A DNA stretch of 64,000 bases from Volutella citrinella (taxonomy: Eukaryota > Ascomycota > Sordariomycetes > Hypocreales > Nectriaceae): contig JAWZSP010000007.1 in the NCBI GenBank assembly GCA_034401135.1, positions 930,001-994,000 of the forward strand. Direction: 5' to 3'. The translations under genes and the position numbers were made by a program. The notes beneath the pieces were generated by a model. It saw only the letters and a program-made list of their open reading frames with translations. It was not told the origin of the DNA and ran no database searches. Positions 11,312 to 24,100 of this stretch are shown here, piece after piece (position 1 is the first letter of the stretch; each line of letters opens with the position of its first letter).

Positions 11312-13158
11312 ATGTCGACGACGTCGAAGACAGACAGCTCTGCGGGCCAGGCGACGCCGCCCCCGCCTTTAGAGTACTGTTACATGTTCGATGCAGACAA
11401 GCGCCCATCCACCCAGTTGGATGCGCTTCTCAGAGCCATCGCCTCCCATGTGGTATGCGCATATTTGGTCCTAGCCACGGCTCGGTTTCGTCACCGCTGA
11501 CATTCGGCTGCAATAGGCTCGTGAGATTGGCGACACGTGCATTCACTTCCTCACACCCCAGAAGCTTGCCGCCTTTTACAAGGCAGTTGGCGGCGACTAT
11601 GACTGTAGGATCGCAATCTCTCCCCCTCCTACACGGGCTCTCTAACAATGCGCAATCATTAGCCCTCTTCATCTCGATGCCTGACTCGGCAATCTCATAC
11701 ATCTGGCAAGTGACTGGCTGCCAGCATTCCCTCCAGCCCACCGATAACGACTTCCAACCGCCATCAATCCCAGCCCTGACGCCGCGAGGATTCTCACGAT
11801 GGGAGTCTCTGGAGATCTTACTCGGCCCTGAGGAACACGTCCCCTTCCTGCAATTCGCCGTGAAGAATTGGAATCTTAGGCACCCGGATACTGGACAGCC
11901 CTTCCCTCCTGAGCTTCCCAAGACCGTATTTCCCAGCGAACCGGACGCCGACGTGGACCGGTGGCACCAATCGTGTGCTAAGAAACTGATGGACGAAGAA
12001 GTCGAGCGGCGCAAAGAAGCCGAGAAGGCCGCATCAGCACCGGAACCATCACAAACACCTGAGCAACCCAAGTTTACCTACTCCCATGTACGGGGCCCTT
12101 TCCAGGGTTCCCGACCCAACGCCCGGGAAGCGCCCTATTCTGATCGACCTGAGCGATCCGAGCGACCAGCTGAACGTCCTGAACGGCCTGAGCGAGCTGA
12201 ACGATCGGTGCCGTTCAGCCATGTCCCTGGCAGACCCTTTGGTGGCTCCCGCCGCTCCCCAGAGAGAGGGTATGAGGAGAGCCGCTTTGATGAGCAGGGG
12301 CGCCGCAAGAGCTTCTCAGACTACAATATGTCGCAGCCTTCCGCGAAGTCTGCCTACGGACCTGGAGGGCCATACTTGGACCCGAAAGCTAGCGCTCAAA
12401 GGCCGCCGCCTACACGACGACACAGTCAACCTCGACATGCATCAGAATCTTCTGACGACGAGCTACCTCCTCCACGGAGACGACCTGTTGAACGCAGTCC
12501 ACCAAAATCCCCTCCCCGGCGACATGCATCCACCTCTGATACCCAGTCTGGTCCCGATGCACGCCCCTCATCATCCTATCGCCCGCATCGCTCCGAAATC
12601 AAGAGTGATGACTTAAGGAGGCGTTCTGCGCACAGCCCCAGTCTTCGGGAGAAGGTGACGGACAAGGTATCCAACCTGTTCACGAATGGAGCACCACAGG
12701 AGCGACCGCGAAGCTCGCCGCGAACTTCGTACTCTGATACTTCCCGCCCTCGCCGGTCTCGAGATCGGCCACCGCCATCTCGACTTAATAAAAGCCTCTC
12801 AGATCTTGAGTCGGACAATTCCTCAGATCTAGGAGACAACGAGGACGAAGCGTTCCGGGCCAGGAGAGCGCGCGAGGATCGAGAGAGGGAACGAAGATAT
12901 CGAGACCGCGAACGTGAACGTGAACGTGAGCGCGATGAGGAGAGGCGTGATCGAGCCTATCTCCGTCGCCCCCATGCGGAGCGGCGTGCAAGCAGCCATG
13001 CAGATATGGATCGCCGGCGTGACTCTCAACAATGGGACCCACGCTCTACACGAGATGACAGAAGAAGGTGGGACAGGAGGGCGCCTGATGACGATCGGGA
13101 GTCGAGTCCTATAATGGGCGTTGGTGGGCGACGGTATCCTGAGGCTGCTTACTCTTGA
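11312..13158 (+). CDS. DUF7514 domain protein with Arg-rich disordered tail
   Basis: Three exons: 11312-11452, 11517-11604 and 11663-13158, with introns of 64 and 58 nt; 574 aa. The first 190 residues match the fungal DUF7514 domain as I know it: LEYCYMFDADKRPSTQLDAL, then LTPQKLAAFYKAVGGDYDS, ISYIWQVTGCQHSLQPTDND and ILLGPEEHVPFLQFAVKNWN. The remainder is low complexity, with a run of PERPERAER-type repeats (about 237-259), Ser/Arg/Pro-rich stretches and an alternating RERERERERDEER segment near 489-503. The function of DUF7514 is unknown; a globular head plus an RS/RE-like tail may point to a scaffold or nuclear role, but that is inference. The exon phases were checked across both junctions. 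Confidence 0.88.
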
Positions 13159-16100
13159 TGGGAGTAATCTGGGCCATGTCGGGTTTTATTTGGGGCGGCC
13201 GAAAGAGGCACTTCAGGCAACATGAATAACAATTTCGAGAGCGAACATATCACAGCGGAGTTACATGGTCAGCATACACGGAGTGACGGGTCTACGGAGT
13301 TGGCGAAGCAAATCGATGGGCCTGTGTTACAGGCTATGGCGTTGCGGTGGATAATTGCTTTGAAACAGACGGCTCGGCGAGTGAGAAACACTCCAAGACT
13401 TGCTGCTGAGGGCACAATGGGTGCAAAAGCTCCAAGTTTTGTGGGTTACTACGAAAGACGAGACCTCCAAGAAACTGATTGCAGTTGCATCGAGTCAATC
13501 TTCCTCTGACGTGTGACTGTATGACGAGTACTGCTTTAGGCATCCAGCTCTGTTGATTGGACGTGGTCGAGTATCGTCGCTGGCAGCTATCTGATTGACT
13601 GCCCAGGCAGTGGGCCGAAGTAGCGGTTGCTACCTGGCTCCTCACGCCGCATTAAGCACGCTATTCTGCCATTTAGACTGGCTGCTTTTCCTCCCATCCA
13701 ATTGTCTCGGTTGAAAAGTCCTAGAATCGAGCGAGCACTAGAGGGCAGAAAGGTGCAGCCCTTGCAGGGCGCTGCCTCGGTTGGACTGACCCGCCAATGA
13801 GGCGACAATCGCTTTCAAGGCCGTCAGCTACCATTGACCAAAGTTGGCAACTGGAGCCGGGAGGTGCGGCGTTGAACATGTCACTCATGATGCCACGAGG
13901 CTGAAACAGAGGCAAACCTGGCCTGACTAGCGGATGCACCACCTCTCCGCCACCATCGTTGTCGTTGATGCCCCGGTGCTGGGGCGGCTGCTCTGAGAGG
14001 TGTGCGTCTGAACCACTCTGTGCTCGGCGATTCTTCAGCAGTCGCAGGCATGCAGCCGCCATGAGCCACGGGGATTCCCCTCTCGCTAAGCGGGCGTGTC
14101 GCACAGCATAATGCCGGCCGTGGAATCGGGGGCTGAGGGTTCGTGTGCCCGCGTGAACGTGGATGTGAACATGAATGGGAGAGTGAGAGTAGGTGTGGAT
14201 GCGATGTGAACGTGAAAGTGAGAGGCAAGAAGATGACAGCGCACGCGGGGCCTTTTCATAGGATGGGAGTGTAGGGGTTGATGGGAATCGGGATTGGTCG
14301 AGTGCTTCGTGACCCAGGGGGTGAAGGAGGGATGTTGCTGGCTGTGTGGCACACTTACATGGTCCCTCGACAGGCGACGATACAATGGAATTGTAACGCG
14401 GCGACGTCGCAATTGATTCCGACACGCCGTTTCTGCCAAAAACTGGTGAACCGTGGCGATGTTGAAACAACCTGGGGTTGTGACTTGTGAGCTTGCGTGA
14501 TTCGTCTTTCCCGCAATGTTTGCTTCTGTCAGGGCGCCGCCTGATCCATTGGGTGGTGGTGCAAGTTGTGCAACCCCCCATAAACCAAATCTGCGACACG
14601 GCTCAACCACATCTCGACACTAGCAGTATGCGGGCGGCTTGATGTGATCGATGGCAAATGGATACGTATGAGTGAATGCTTCGTCGAGGCAGCCATGCGC
14701 TGCACAGTCACAGGGTAGGCATTTTGAACCAGCCACCGGTGGCCGGCCGATGCTCCGGACCGGTTCTGTCCCGGTCGGTGATGGCCGGGACGTGGAGAAG
14801 GGCCATGTGTGGGCCATACCCGGGGGCCTGGCGAATCGACTGGTTTTGGTTGGGCACAGTTGGCGTGGGGGAGGGGGCTGGTCTCCAGTCTTCAGTGTCA
14901 GGGCGGGCCTGGTCGGTAGTTGATTGCAATAGGCAACTCGCTACTTACGGCCGGGGGAGGTTGAAGCCTTGAAGGCGTGATTGTGTTGTACTCAGGGCTC
15001 AGATAGACGAGCAAACCTAGCCCTGGCTGAGTCGTTGCAGTCAAGGGTTCAACCGAAGCGACAACTCCTCCGTCAGCCTCTGGAGCATGCGTTTGCGGCC
15101 GACGCCTGCCTGAAAGTGGGCTTGGGGTGGCAGTGAGAGCGGATTGGGTGGCTGATGATCAGGCACCATGAGTCTAATAATAATAATGTAAGGTATCCAA
15201 TACTGTTGGCGACACGACACCTCTTGGGCACTTGGCGCGCGGAGAAAGGGGACACAGGAAAGGAATCCCCGCCAAGAAACCAGAAGGAGAGGGATTTCTG
15301 AGGAATGGAGGCCCTGTGCGTCTGTGTCTGTTTGAATGGTATTGACCAACACTAATTAAATAACTTGGACTGTCTCGAGGCCACGCAGCATTTAAAGTTA
15401 CCACCTGGCCTTGTTTCTTGTTTCTTCTTGGTGCGCGTCGGTATGGTCGGGAGGAGTTGAGAGGGAGGCAGAAAGGAATCGTTACCTTGAGGTGGCAGGT
15501 GAACGGAACTGTGGACACTGCTACAGAATACGACAAACACACAGGCACCGGATTCAATGGGATGGGGCTTGTCTGGTTGTTCTCTCGCGACCTCTTGCCA
15601 GCTGTGCAACAGGAACACGTCAGATAAGCGCCGCCAAATTCCTGCGCCGCGCGCTATGAGTGGAGGGATCAATGACGGATCTGCGTCCCAGCATGACCCG
15701 TTTCCAGCCCATTCAGCAGCATCAGGGGAGCCTCACAACCCGTGGGCGACGTGCTTTGCCGGCCGACATGCGGTGAGTCGGTCCCCAAGAATTTGTGAGA
15801 TGGCGATGAGAGCAGATGGCATGGGCCTTCCACTCCGCCTAGCATCGCAGCATGCATCGTGCAATAGTGAACGGCGAACCTCTCCATCATGCCGGCTGTC
15901 GCGCTCGCAGCGGCCCACTCCGACTCACCCATTGCCGATCGTGTTGCAGGCAAAAGGCAGCAGTGGAGGTGAGTTGAGGGGGGCGTGTGCGCAGCTGGGG
16001 CGTCTGTCATGGGCTAATAACTCGGATTTGTTTGGCGGCCCTTACGTCCCTGACGGGCCTGACCCGCCCTGGCACGCTCCCCTTAGCGTCATGAAATAGG

Positions 16101-17067
16101 ACCTATCGGGGGCACCAGGGGCCTCACGCTCGGAGCCTGGCGGGGAGGGACAAGAAAAAATAACCAGGGCCGTGAATACAGTACCTTTCATTGTCAGGTG
16201 GGATGGAAAGGCCTGTCTGGGCATGGATGGATTGGGTTGGTTTGCTTCCGTGGTGTCTGTTCACTCAACGGGCACTGGACCTGTTCAGGCCCTTCCTGCG
16301 CTGTTCCGTGCTGTCTCCCTGTCCAGACGGTGTTTCGCAGCCCAGCTCTCTGGGTGCTGCCGGGCTGTTGGTGGGACTGATGAGGTACTGGTGTTGTGTG
16401 CTGGGGGCTTGCTGTTGCCATTCTCGTCATCTGCCGCGCCCCTCCAAGGCCGTCCCGCCGCTCGCCGCCGCCTGGGCCTCTTTTCCACCCACTTTCTTAG
16501 GTACCAGGTGCCAGTCCTACACCCGGGGCAGTTCCATTTCTTCCCCTTCCACAACACCCGACAACCGACTTTTGCACTCCCATCCCGACTGCAGGCTCTG
16601 CAAGAACTGAGGCAATACAAACCCCCGTGGACTCGCGTGTCTCTGCGAGTGTGCGTGCGAGTGTGCGTCGCCCCTTCCCGTGGCTTGCAACTTAGAGAGA
16701 GAGCGCGCGAGACCGAGAAGAGCTCACTCATAGCTCACAATCCACTACCGGACCCGCTTGCACATCATCACGCTGCTCTCTCTCCCTCGACGCTTCTCTC
16801 GCCCCGCCGAGATCGCCCGACCGCTCGATTTCTAAGACAAACCCACGTCGCCTTGTGCTTTCCCTCGGGCCCCGTGCTGGGCGTCTCTGCAACGCCTCAC
16901 CTTTGATCATCTCGATTCACCAAGGGGCCGCGAGGAGCCTGTGAAGCCACTGCCCGCCGCTGGCCACTCGGCAACACTGCAACAAGTTTGGTCTCCCCAA
17001 CAATCACCTGCCTCGGTGCAACCCACAATCCGACAAACTACCTACCAACGGAAATACTACCGCCAAG
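13159..17067. other. Long intergenic region (3.9 kb)
   Basis: No gene supported. The longest frames (292 codons minus 13721-14599, 244 codons + 16172-16906) show no domain, are rich in His/Ser/Arg or Pro, and overlap frames on the other strand, as expected by chance at this base composition. The stretch from about 16500 to 17067 is CT-rich and is probably the promoter and leader of the gene at 17068. Confidence 0.45.
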
Positions 17068-18078
17068 ATGAAGGGCCGTCCCGTCGACCAGATCGTCTAC
17101 GACTACATGTTCCCCCGCCCGAAGAGCAACGACCCTCAGAACTTCCATGCTCTTCTGCAGCGAAGTCTGATCCCCGAGGTCCGCCAGGAGACTCATGCGT
17201 TCTACGGCCACCTCGAGACGCAGGAGGCCAAGTATCCCGGTCTTGACTACACTCACCACACCCATCGTATTCGCCTGTCGCGCTGGCCTTGGCACCGCCG
17301 CCTCTTTCGTGCGTTCGACTCTCTCCGCCTTACCGATGCCGAGATCGCTGGTTTGACCAAATGGGAGGGTACGAAGTGGGCAAAGGAGAAGTTCGAGCGC
17401 GAGCAGGGCGTCACTATTCGCGACACCACTGCCGATGGCTTCCCGGACTGGTCTGAGATCGAAGATGCCGTACGAGCCTCGGACCCTCACGCTGCTGATG
17501 TGGGCTATGTTGGCTTGGACGACGACTTGGACGACGGCGAGATGGATGTTGAGAGCGAGGACGAATTGCAGAGCGTTGGCCTTGAGTTGAACAACAGGCT
17601 CCGCCTCCAGGCTGCACGCCGCGAGGCTGGAGACACGTCTGCTGTTCTGGACGAGGAGTGGGAGCAGTGGCTCAAGAACGCCATCGAGGCTGGTGAATTG
17701 CCCTTCATTAACCAGCAATTCTCGACACAAGGCAGTGACTCGCCCGTCGTACCCGCCGCCCTCTTCCCCCCGAGCATGCTGAGTGCTGCCCGCGCAGGCC
17801 AGTGGTCTGAAATCCCGGACTCCCTTCACCCGATCCTGCGTCGCACCTTGGAGTCCGAGGACCCCAACCGCACCGCTGCAAGCCTCAATCGCATCCTCTC
17901 CCAGCAGGCTGGCGAGACGGCTGCTAGCTCGCGCTCGTCGACCCCATCCGGTTCACTTCGACGCTACTTCATGGATAACCCTCACCTAATGCGCAGTTCG
18001 TGGTCTCGTCGTACCTACTCTGATCTCCGGCTTCCAGTGGGAGAATCGACATCTGGACAGCGCCCTACTGAGGCTTGA
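17068..18078 (+). CDS. Conserved-looking fungal protein of unknown function
   Basis: Intronless frame of 336 aa with a good start context (GCCAAGATGAAG). The N-terminal 130 residues look globular and rich in aromatic residues: VDQIVYDYMFPRPKSND, then YPGLDYTHHTHRIRLSRWPW and AEIAGLTKWEGTKWAKEKFE. An acidic stretch follows at about 149-170 (DDDLDDGEMDVESEDE). A helical part contains EEWEQWLKNAIEAGELPF, and the tail is Ser-rich with SGSLRRYFMDNPHLM. I recall related hypothetical proteins in other ascomycetes but no function. No signal peptide or membrane segment is seen, so it is probably cytosolic or nuclear. Confidence 0.85.
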   Translation: MKGRPVDQIVYDYMFPRPKSNDPQNFHALLQRSLIPEVRQETHAFYGHLETQEAKYPGLDYTHHTHRIRLSRWPWHRRLFRAFDSLRLTDAEIAGLTKWEGTKWAKEKFEREQGVTIRDTTADGFPDWSEIEDAVRASDPHAADVGYVGLDDDLDDGEMDVESEDELQSVGLELNNRLRLQAARREAGDTSAVLDEEWEQWLKNAIEAGELPFINQQFSTQGSDSPVVPAALFPPSMLSAARAGQWSEIPDSLHPILRRTLESEDPNRTAASLNRILSQQAGETAASSRSSTPSGSLRRYFMDNPHLMRSSWSRRTYSDLRLPVGESTSGQRPTEA

Positions 18079-19625
18079 GCGGCGAATTGCACGAGAACAA
18101 GACCGATACGCTAGCGTCATTGCGTCCAACAACCCCGTTTTTACTTTTCAGATTATACCCAAAAAGCAGTTCCCCTCGCGGGAACCAGCAATGTTTACGA
18201 CATGAAAATTGCTCTTCCCTAGATGGCTGGGCTGGGCTGGCCTCATTTTACCGCATAGACCCCACAGACCTCGCGTTGCGTCCCTGCTATTCTCACATAG
18301 GTCCCGCTGGGTTTCAACACGAACGGGGGAGCGTGAATGAATGGCATTGGAGCTTGCGTGAGCCCTCGATTGTTTTTTTTTTTTTAAACCTCTGGCAGGC
18401 AATCGTGCTCTGCCCCTGGTGTTTTCCCTTTGTCTGGTCATCATCTTACAGAATGAGTGACGGTGTTTCGGCGATCTGGGCCAGGATGGGAAGTTCTTAA
18501 ACAATATGATTCTTTTATTCCTCTGAGGATTTTTACTCTGTTCTCTTTTCTATACCTGACAGACCGGAGGTTACCTCGTTGGAGGCTTGTCTGGAATGTC
18601 TACGACTAGGCAGTCCCGCTTTGAGTTGGTTGGGGCGAGTCAGCCTGTTGCAAGGTCCCCTCGCTCTCCTTTGTTGCCTCGTGGCGGGTTGATCCCTGCG
18701 ATGGAGGATGGGCGCAGGGCGCAGTAACTGTCCTGGCGCTTGATAGATGGTCAAAAGTCAAGAGATTCACATTCGAGGAGCTCGGATCTTTCGCATTGTG
18801 ACTGGTGATATGGAGACTGTTCGACGGCCTTGGTTGGTCAGAATGAGGTGGATGGCTTTTGCCCATGTTGATTGTTGTCCGCAGGCCGATTTACATGCTC
18901 AGCGGAAGCAATAAAGCTAATGGAGGTGTTTCGTGAGCCGTAGCCTGGCAGAACTCTGTGCTGTGGTTGTAGTTGATACCATCTCTCATGGTGTGTGCGC
19001 ATGCCGAGTGCCAGCTGCATTTGCACCGCTACCCCCCCAAAGAACTTCTATTAGCAGCAGAAATACGATGGTAGTATGAGACGGATTGAACCCTGCCTTG
19101 GGTGATCTCAACCACTGCTTGTTGGTCCTGTAACGAGGGATGTTGCACGACCTAGCTGATGCCTCAGTCTGGAGGGCTGCATTACACTAGCGTATTTACT
19201 GCTTGACGTGAGCTCTAGAAACATGTAACTGAAGCAAGGGAGCCAGTCATGAGGTTATACAATGCCACAATACCGCAGTAATGCCAATTGTGGCATGTTT
19301 GCACGCCATCAAGCTCGTGTAAGTCGTTGTGTGCAATCAAGGTACGTACTTCGGGACAAGGGACTGTCTGTGCGCGGCTTATGTCACCCAACTGCGTGCA
19401 CCGGGGGCGGAAGGCGCGCTAAACCAAACTGGTCTATCGGCCACGATGGTCGCAAGCTCACGAAGCTCCCTTAACTGCACGCACGTCGACGACTGTGACA
19501 GCTCCAGCTCGACATCTGCCAACCGTCCACCCGCCACTGCCAGCGAACTGCCCGCGCGTCAATCGCTAGCCTATCCCCGACGAGAATATCCATCCGCTCA
19601 CCCTTCACCCGTCACATCCCGGCAC
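18079..19625. other. Intergenic region
   Basis: About 1.5 kb between two + strand genes: the 3' end of the 17068 gene, with a T-rich mononucleotide tract near 18370-18385, then sequence without recognisable content, then the OST5 promoter. An in-frame ATG at 19446 upstream of OST5 would add a low-complexity extension and is not favoured. Confidence 0.45.
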
Positions 19626-19974
19626 ATGGATTCCTCGCTGCATGAGGTCTGGCTCGCTGCTGCTGGCAGTCCATTCTCCCCTTCCATCGCCAAGGGCAGC
19701 CAGTTCTGGGTGGGATTCCTGCTGCTGCTGCTGGGAATCTCCATCACTGGAGTCTTCGCGCTAAGTGCGTATTTCTCAATGACGATGCGCTCGTCGCGCC
19801 ATGCTAACAGGCTGCAGACCGATCAATCCTCAACGTCCCGCTGCTCGGCATTCCCGCTTCTCTGGCCATTGCGTATGCCCTCTCCGACGCCCGCAAGGAG
19901 ACTTGTAGGCCAAAGCTGACTCTTCTAGGTTCGGAGTCGTTTACATGTTCTGTGCCGTCGGAGTCTACGTCTGA
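19626..19974 (+). CDS. OST5: Oligosaccharyltransferase subunit Ost5
   Basis: Three small exons: 19626-19764, 19818-19872 and 19929-19974, with introns of 53 and 56 nt; 79 aa. The protein begins MDSSLHEVWLAAAGSPFSP, has a first membrane segment FWVGFLLLLLGISITGVFAL, then NRSILNVPLLGIPASLAIAF leading into a second segment with the hallmark end VVYMFCAVGVYV. This matches Ost5/TMEM258, a two-helix subunit of the ER oligosaccharyltransferase that transfers the dolichol-linked glycan to nascent proteins. Exon phases agree at both junctions. The gene ends 172 bp before rad1 on the same strand. Confidence 0.9.
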
Positions 19975-20146
19975 GATACCCCTTTCCCCCCAAGCTCGGT
20001 TCGGTCGGTTTCGTGTACACTAGTTGGAGCATTCAAAAGAAGACGCCTTTGAGCGCCTATTGCATTTCTGCCACAATTTTGATTTCATATAAACTTGCCT
20101 CAAGTTTCTTTCTTTCGACCTCTCGGCATACAGCCCAAAGACAAAC

Positions 20147-21177
20147 ATGGCGTCCGAATCGGCCGCCCCTCTCTTCCGCGCAGTCGCAACCTCGACCCGT
20201 CCGCTGTACCAGCTCTTGCGGTGCATCAACTTTGCTCCTCGAGTACATGTTCAAATCACAGAGGATGGCGTTCGGTTTGCGGCCGACCACTCGCGGGTGA
20301 TGCAGGGTAAGTTCCAAGTTACCAATCGTCAGAGAGGGAACCGCTCATTGACATGACCTCAGGGGTTGCGTTTCTGGACAAGGCTCTTTTCTCTTCCTAT
20401 TCCGTCAACATACCCACTGGCGCAAATGAGGAAGCTCCGGAGCCTCCAAACTTTCAAATTTCCCTCTCTTCGGTGCTGGAAGTCCTGCAGATTTTTGGAG
20501 CTGTGGATATTGCCACTCGAGCCCAAAAGGCTGAACAAGATCCCTACAGGAGCAATCTGAGAAACTACCGCGCTGATGCTTTCAGCAACCAGACTCTTGG
20601 AATCTCTGGAACTTGCACGCTGCTCTACGGTGCAGAGGGTGATCCGTTCCAGATCACAATTGAAGAGTCTGGTGTCAAGACAACTGCAGCCCTGACGACG
20701 TACATGCCAGAAATCCCAGAGGACATTCCTTTCGATCGTAATGACTTGGCCTTCAAGATAATCATGCAGTCTCGATCGCTTCTCGACTGTCTGGCCGAGA
20801 TCTCTCCAACTGCGCCTACAAAATTGACTTTGATCGCGACCAAGAACTCGCCCTACCTGTGCCTTGCTGGGATGGGCGATCTTGGAAGCTCCGCGGTTGA
20901 TTTTGCGCGCGGCAAAGAGCTTCTTGAAACGTTCAGCATCCAGGAACGGTGGTCACAGTGTTTCAAGTTCGACTTCATCAAGAGCTCGACTGAAGCGATG
21001 CGCATCGCAAGCAAGGTCAGCCTGCGAGGGGACGGCCAGGGAGTCCTGAGTCTGCAGTTTATGGTGGAGGTGGAGGGCGGAAAGAGGAGCTTCTTGGACT
21101 TTCGATTTGTACCGTTCATCCAGCATGACGAAGATGGTGAGGAGGATGAGGAGGAGGCGGATGTCGAAGAACATTGA
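20147..21177 (+). CDS. rad1: DNA damage checkpoint clamp subunit Rad1 (9-1-1 complex)
   Basis: Two exons, 20147-20306 and 20363-21177, with a 56-nt intron; 324 aa. The fold of a sliding-clamp subunit is recognisable from LYQLLRCINFAPRVHVQITE, GVRFAADHSRVMQG, then VAFLDKALFSSY, a TCTLLYG strand, and CFKFDFIKSSTEAM near the end. The tail is acidic (EDGEEDEEEADVEE). Rad1 pairs with Rad9 and Hus1 to form the PCNA-like clamp loaded at stalled forks and damage sites, activating the ATR-type checkpoint in the nucleus. The length is close to that of the family. The intron lies in the N-terminal domain after VMQG. Confidence 0.9.
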
Positions 21178-24100
21178 GAGAGAGACCTTGAACAACTGGG
21201 GCTTGCTTCCTTCCGCATCGATAGGTCCAACTAATCGAACGTTTCCTTCATCACGATTTGACTTGCACATAGCCCGAAATGACCCCAGAGTTTATCCTCT
21301 TGCATCTTCAGGTGATCAATTGTACTGGTCGAAGGAGAGGCTGGAGGAGTTGGTGCCGAGGAGGCTGTTCCGCTAATTACAGTACATGGCACTTGAGTCA
21401 ATGTTTCTTCTGGAAAGATGCGGCGAATTGCCTTCTATTCACTGCAACTTCTGAGACAGCAAGCGCTGCAGATTTGGTCAACCGCAAAAATAAGAACCAC
21501 GACGAACAAATCACATTCCTGTTCGACTGGGTAGCTTGCCACGCCTGAGACCACAGAGCCCAATGAGCACCCCAAAACAGGGTCGATGGTAGCAGTTGGA
21601 ATGATGATGTTTCCGGGCTGTGACTGCCGAGACAAGCGAATTTTACAGAGAAAGGGGCGGACAAGCTTAGAAAATGGCCATCCAAGACGCCAAGACGAGG
21701 GTTTCTTGTCCATTATCTCGTTCTTCCGCACTCACAAACGCACACCCCCCTCACATTGGTCATGGCTCGAGCTGGAAGGGTCAAAATCGTGGTGACTGGA
21801 GGCAACGGACTCCATCGCGTCAAGGAAACAGCCTGGGGGGGCCGAATTCTACAATCAATCAGGGACTGGCTTGCGGTTCTTCTGGGGAAGCCAGTTGTGG
21901 TCATTCGAGACGCCGAAGAGTCCAACGAGCCCCTGCTGGAGGAGGCCAGACGGATGTATCTTCCGAGGATTGCGACACCGTCATTTATCAAAGCGACATC
22001 TTCAAGGATTATACGAAACCCATAGGGGAAGCGCCTATGACGGCCCAGTCAACACGCCTCAAGTCATGTTCTGGCACTCATCATGCCGGGACGATCCGTG
22101 CTGGGACCCTCGACCGCTCGGACAATTAAGATCAAGGTGGCGGTCAGGCCCTTGCCTGCAGCATGCCGAGCGCAATAAATGAAGCGCGGCAGAGGCACCC
22201 ACCTGAAACGAAGGTTGATATCAATACGAGTCGATGCCCGGTGTCCTGTGGCGGTTGAATACGAGCAGGCAGCGAGCTGTGGAATCCGAGAACTGGGGAC
22301 GGACTGGAGCTGGAAATGAAGGGGAATTACAGGATGGGTTTTGATACCCGATGGCAGCAGCGGAGGATCATGCTTGTACTACTATGTAAGGATCGTATTG
22401 ACGCTTGCAGGGGAAGATAAGTAGGCATATCGCGATGAATCGACAGATTGTCGTCAACACGAACGTCCAGCGCCCGACAATCGATAAACAAACATGGCAC
22501 TTGGACATTTCCAACTTTCCGGATTCATTATTAGTAGCAACCCGCACTGCGGCGGCCGACCGCCCCGCCGCCAGGCCGAGATATCGCAGCGAAACGGCCT
22601 GAAGGTCCCCAGGGCCACGTTTAAGCTTCAACTAACAACGGTCCCGCGGACTGGCGCGAAAGACGGGCTGGTGTCTGAGAGCTGCTAGCACGGGTAGTCT
22701 CCCCACGGACGAGACGGCAAAGACGCCATGGCTCGCCAGGCCAATGGCCGGTGCGCGGCAATGGCTTACTGATGCTGATGTCGTCGAAATAGCGGCTTGC
22801 GATTCAACGACGAACAGCGCCGGAGGGCGCTTAAGAGCCGAGACGCCGCGACGCCGCCGGAGAGAAGGGCACGTGGCGAACTACTCTTTGCCACGGGTGC
22901 TCTCTCGAGGGAATGGAATCAGGGTTAGCTACTTGGCTACCAACCCTCTCGGGCCTCCCCCCCCTCTTCTTCTTCTGTCGAACGAGACTGACGCATCTAT
23001 ATCGGTGCTCGCTAACCTCGCCGCTCTCCGCTTTCTGTTCCTGAAGGACGCAGCCCCCAGGCCGGGGGCCACACGACGAACCGGCAGTGGGGAGGAGGGT
23101 AGGAGGGTAGGGGAGGGGTTTGCGAGGCTTCGCTGCGGGCTGTGCCTGAAAATAAACCTCTTGGGTCGGGTGCCGCTGACGCACTCCACCGCAACGACTT
23201 GCCATACGCGGGTGGCCAGGCACGCGGGACAGGCCTGGCAGCCGCTGACCTTTGCCGCCGGCGGGGATTGACTCTTTCGGGTGTGAATCTGCGTCGAGGG
23301 TGGGTGCTTGCGCGGTTGTTTGGCGATAGTACAGCCCCGGGACCAACAATCAGCAGATGGATGAGAACGAAAGAGGAGCCACGGGTCTTGGGGTCGACCT
23401 GAGCAGCCTCCACTTGGAAGTATGTGCATGCAGGCGAGCAATGGGTCTCCCGGGTGGAGAGGCAATGAGGAAGAAAAATGCAGCATGCTGCGCACTCCAG
23501 CGCCCAATTTGCCGTGCATGATGGCCTGGTCGAAGCGGTGGCGGCGGCGCAGAGTCTCAACCAGCAGAGCCATAATCAATCAGTGGCGCAACATGGAGAC
23601 AGGCCCAGCAAAAGGTGCATGTAGCGACGGGAGATGGGCTCGATACAGCAGGTAGGCATGGCGCAGCCTCGGCCCGGTTGGACGAAGGCCCACGGCAACA
23701 AGGGCCAATCTCGCGAGGCTGAATGCACGTTATGGCCAACATGGCGTTCCACTGAGGCGGCCAAGCCTCAAAACGAGGGAAATCATGAAACACAAATCCA
23801 AGAGCCGAGGCGCTGTCACGGGAGCATCGCCAGATGGGATCTGGTGGTGGTGGCGCGGGCGATGCGGCGGTGTTGTTGGTTGAGTCCCTGTCCTTTTTTT
23901 TTTCTTTCTCTTCTCTTCCCGCCGCCTTGCAGGTCTCGATCGATCGACCCTCGTGCTCCCGTGCTTACTCTGCAACGAAGAGGAGAATTCTCCGCTCCGG
24001 CGTTTGCTGCAAGTGGCCTGCTGGGTTCTTTGTTGGTTGTGGGTATCAATTTGAGGCTGTGGCCCTTTGTCGAGCCGGCCCCCAAAAAGACTGGATGGGC

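Noticed and set aside
13721..14599. 292-codon minus-strand open frame
   Set aside because: No domain, His/Ser/Arg-rich composition, and overlapping long frames in other registers; chance frames of this size are expected in GC-rich DNA.
19446..19625. Upstream in-frame ATG extending OST5 by 60 residues
   Set aside because: The extension is Ser/Pro/Arg-rich and the family starts directly at the MDSSLHEVW segment.
21756..22025. 89-codon + frame with a mildly protein-like sequence
   Set aside because: Isolated, no family recognised, no neighbouring exons with good splice sites; kept only as a note in the intergenic entry.
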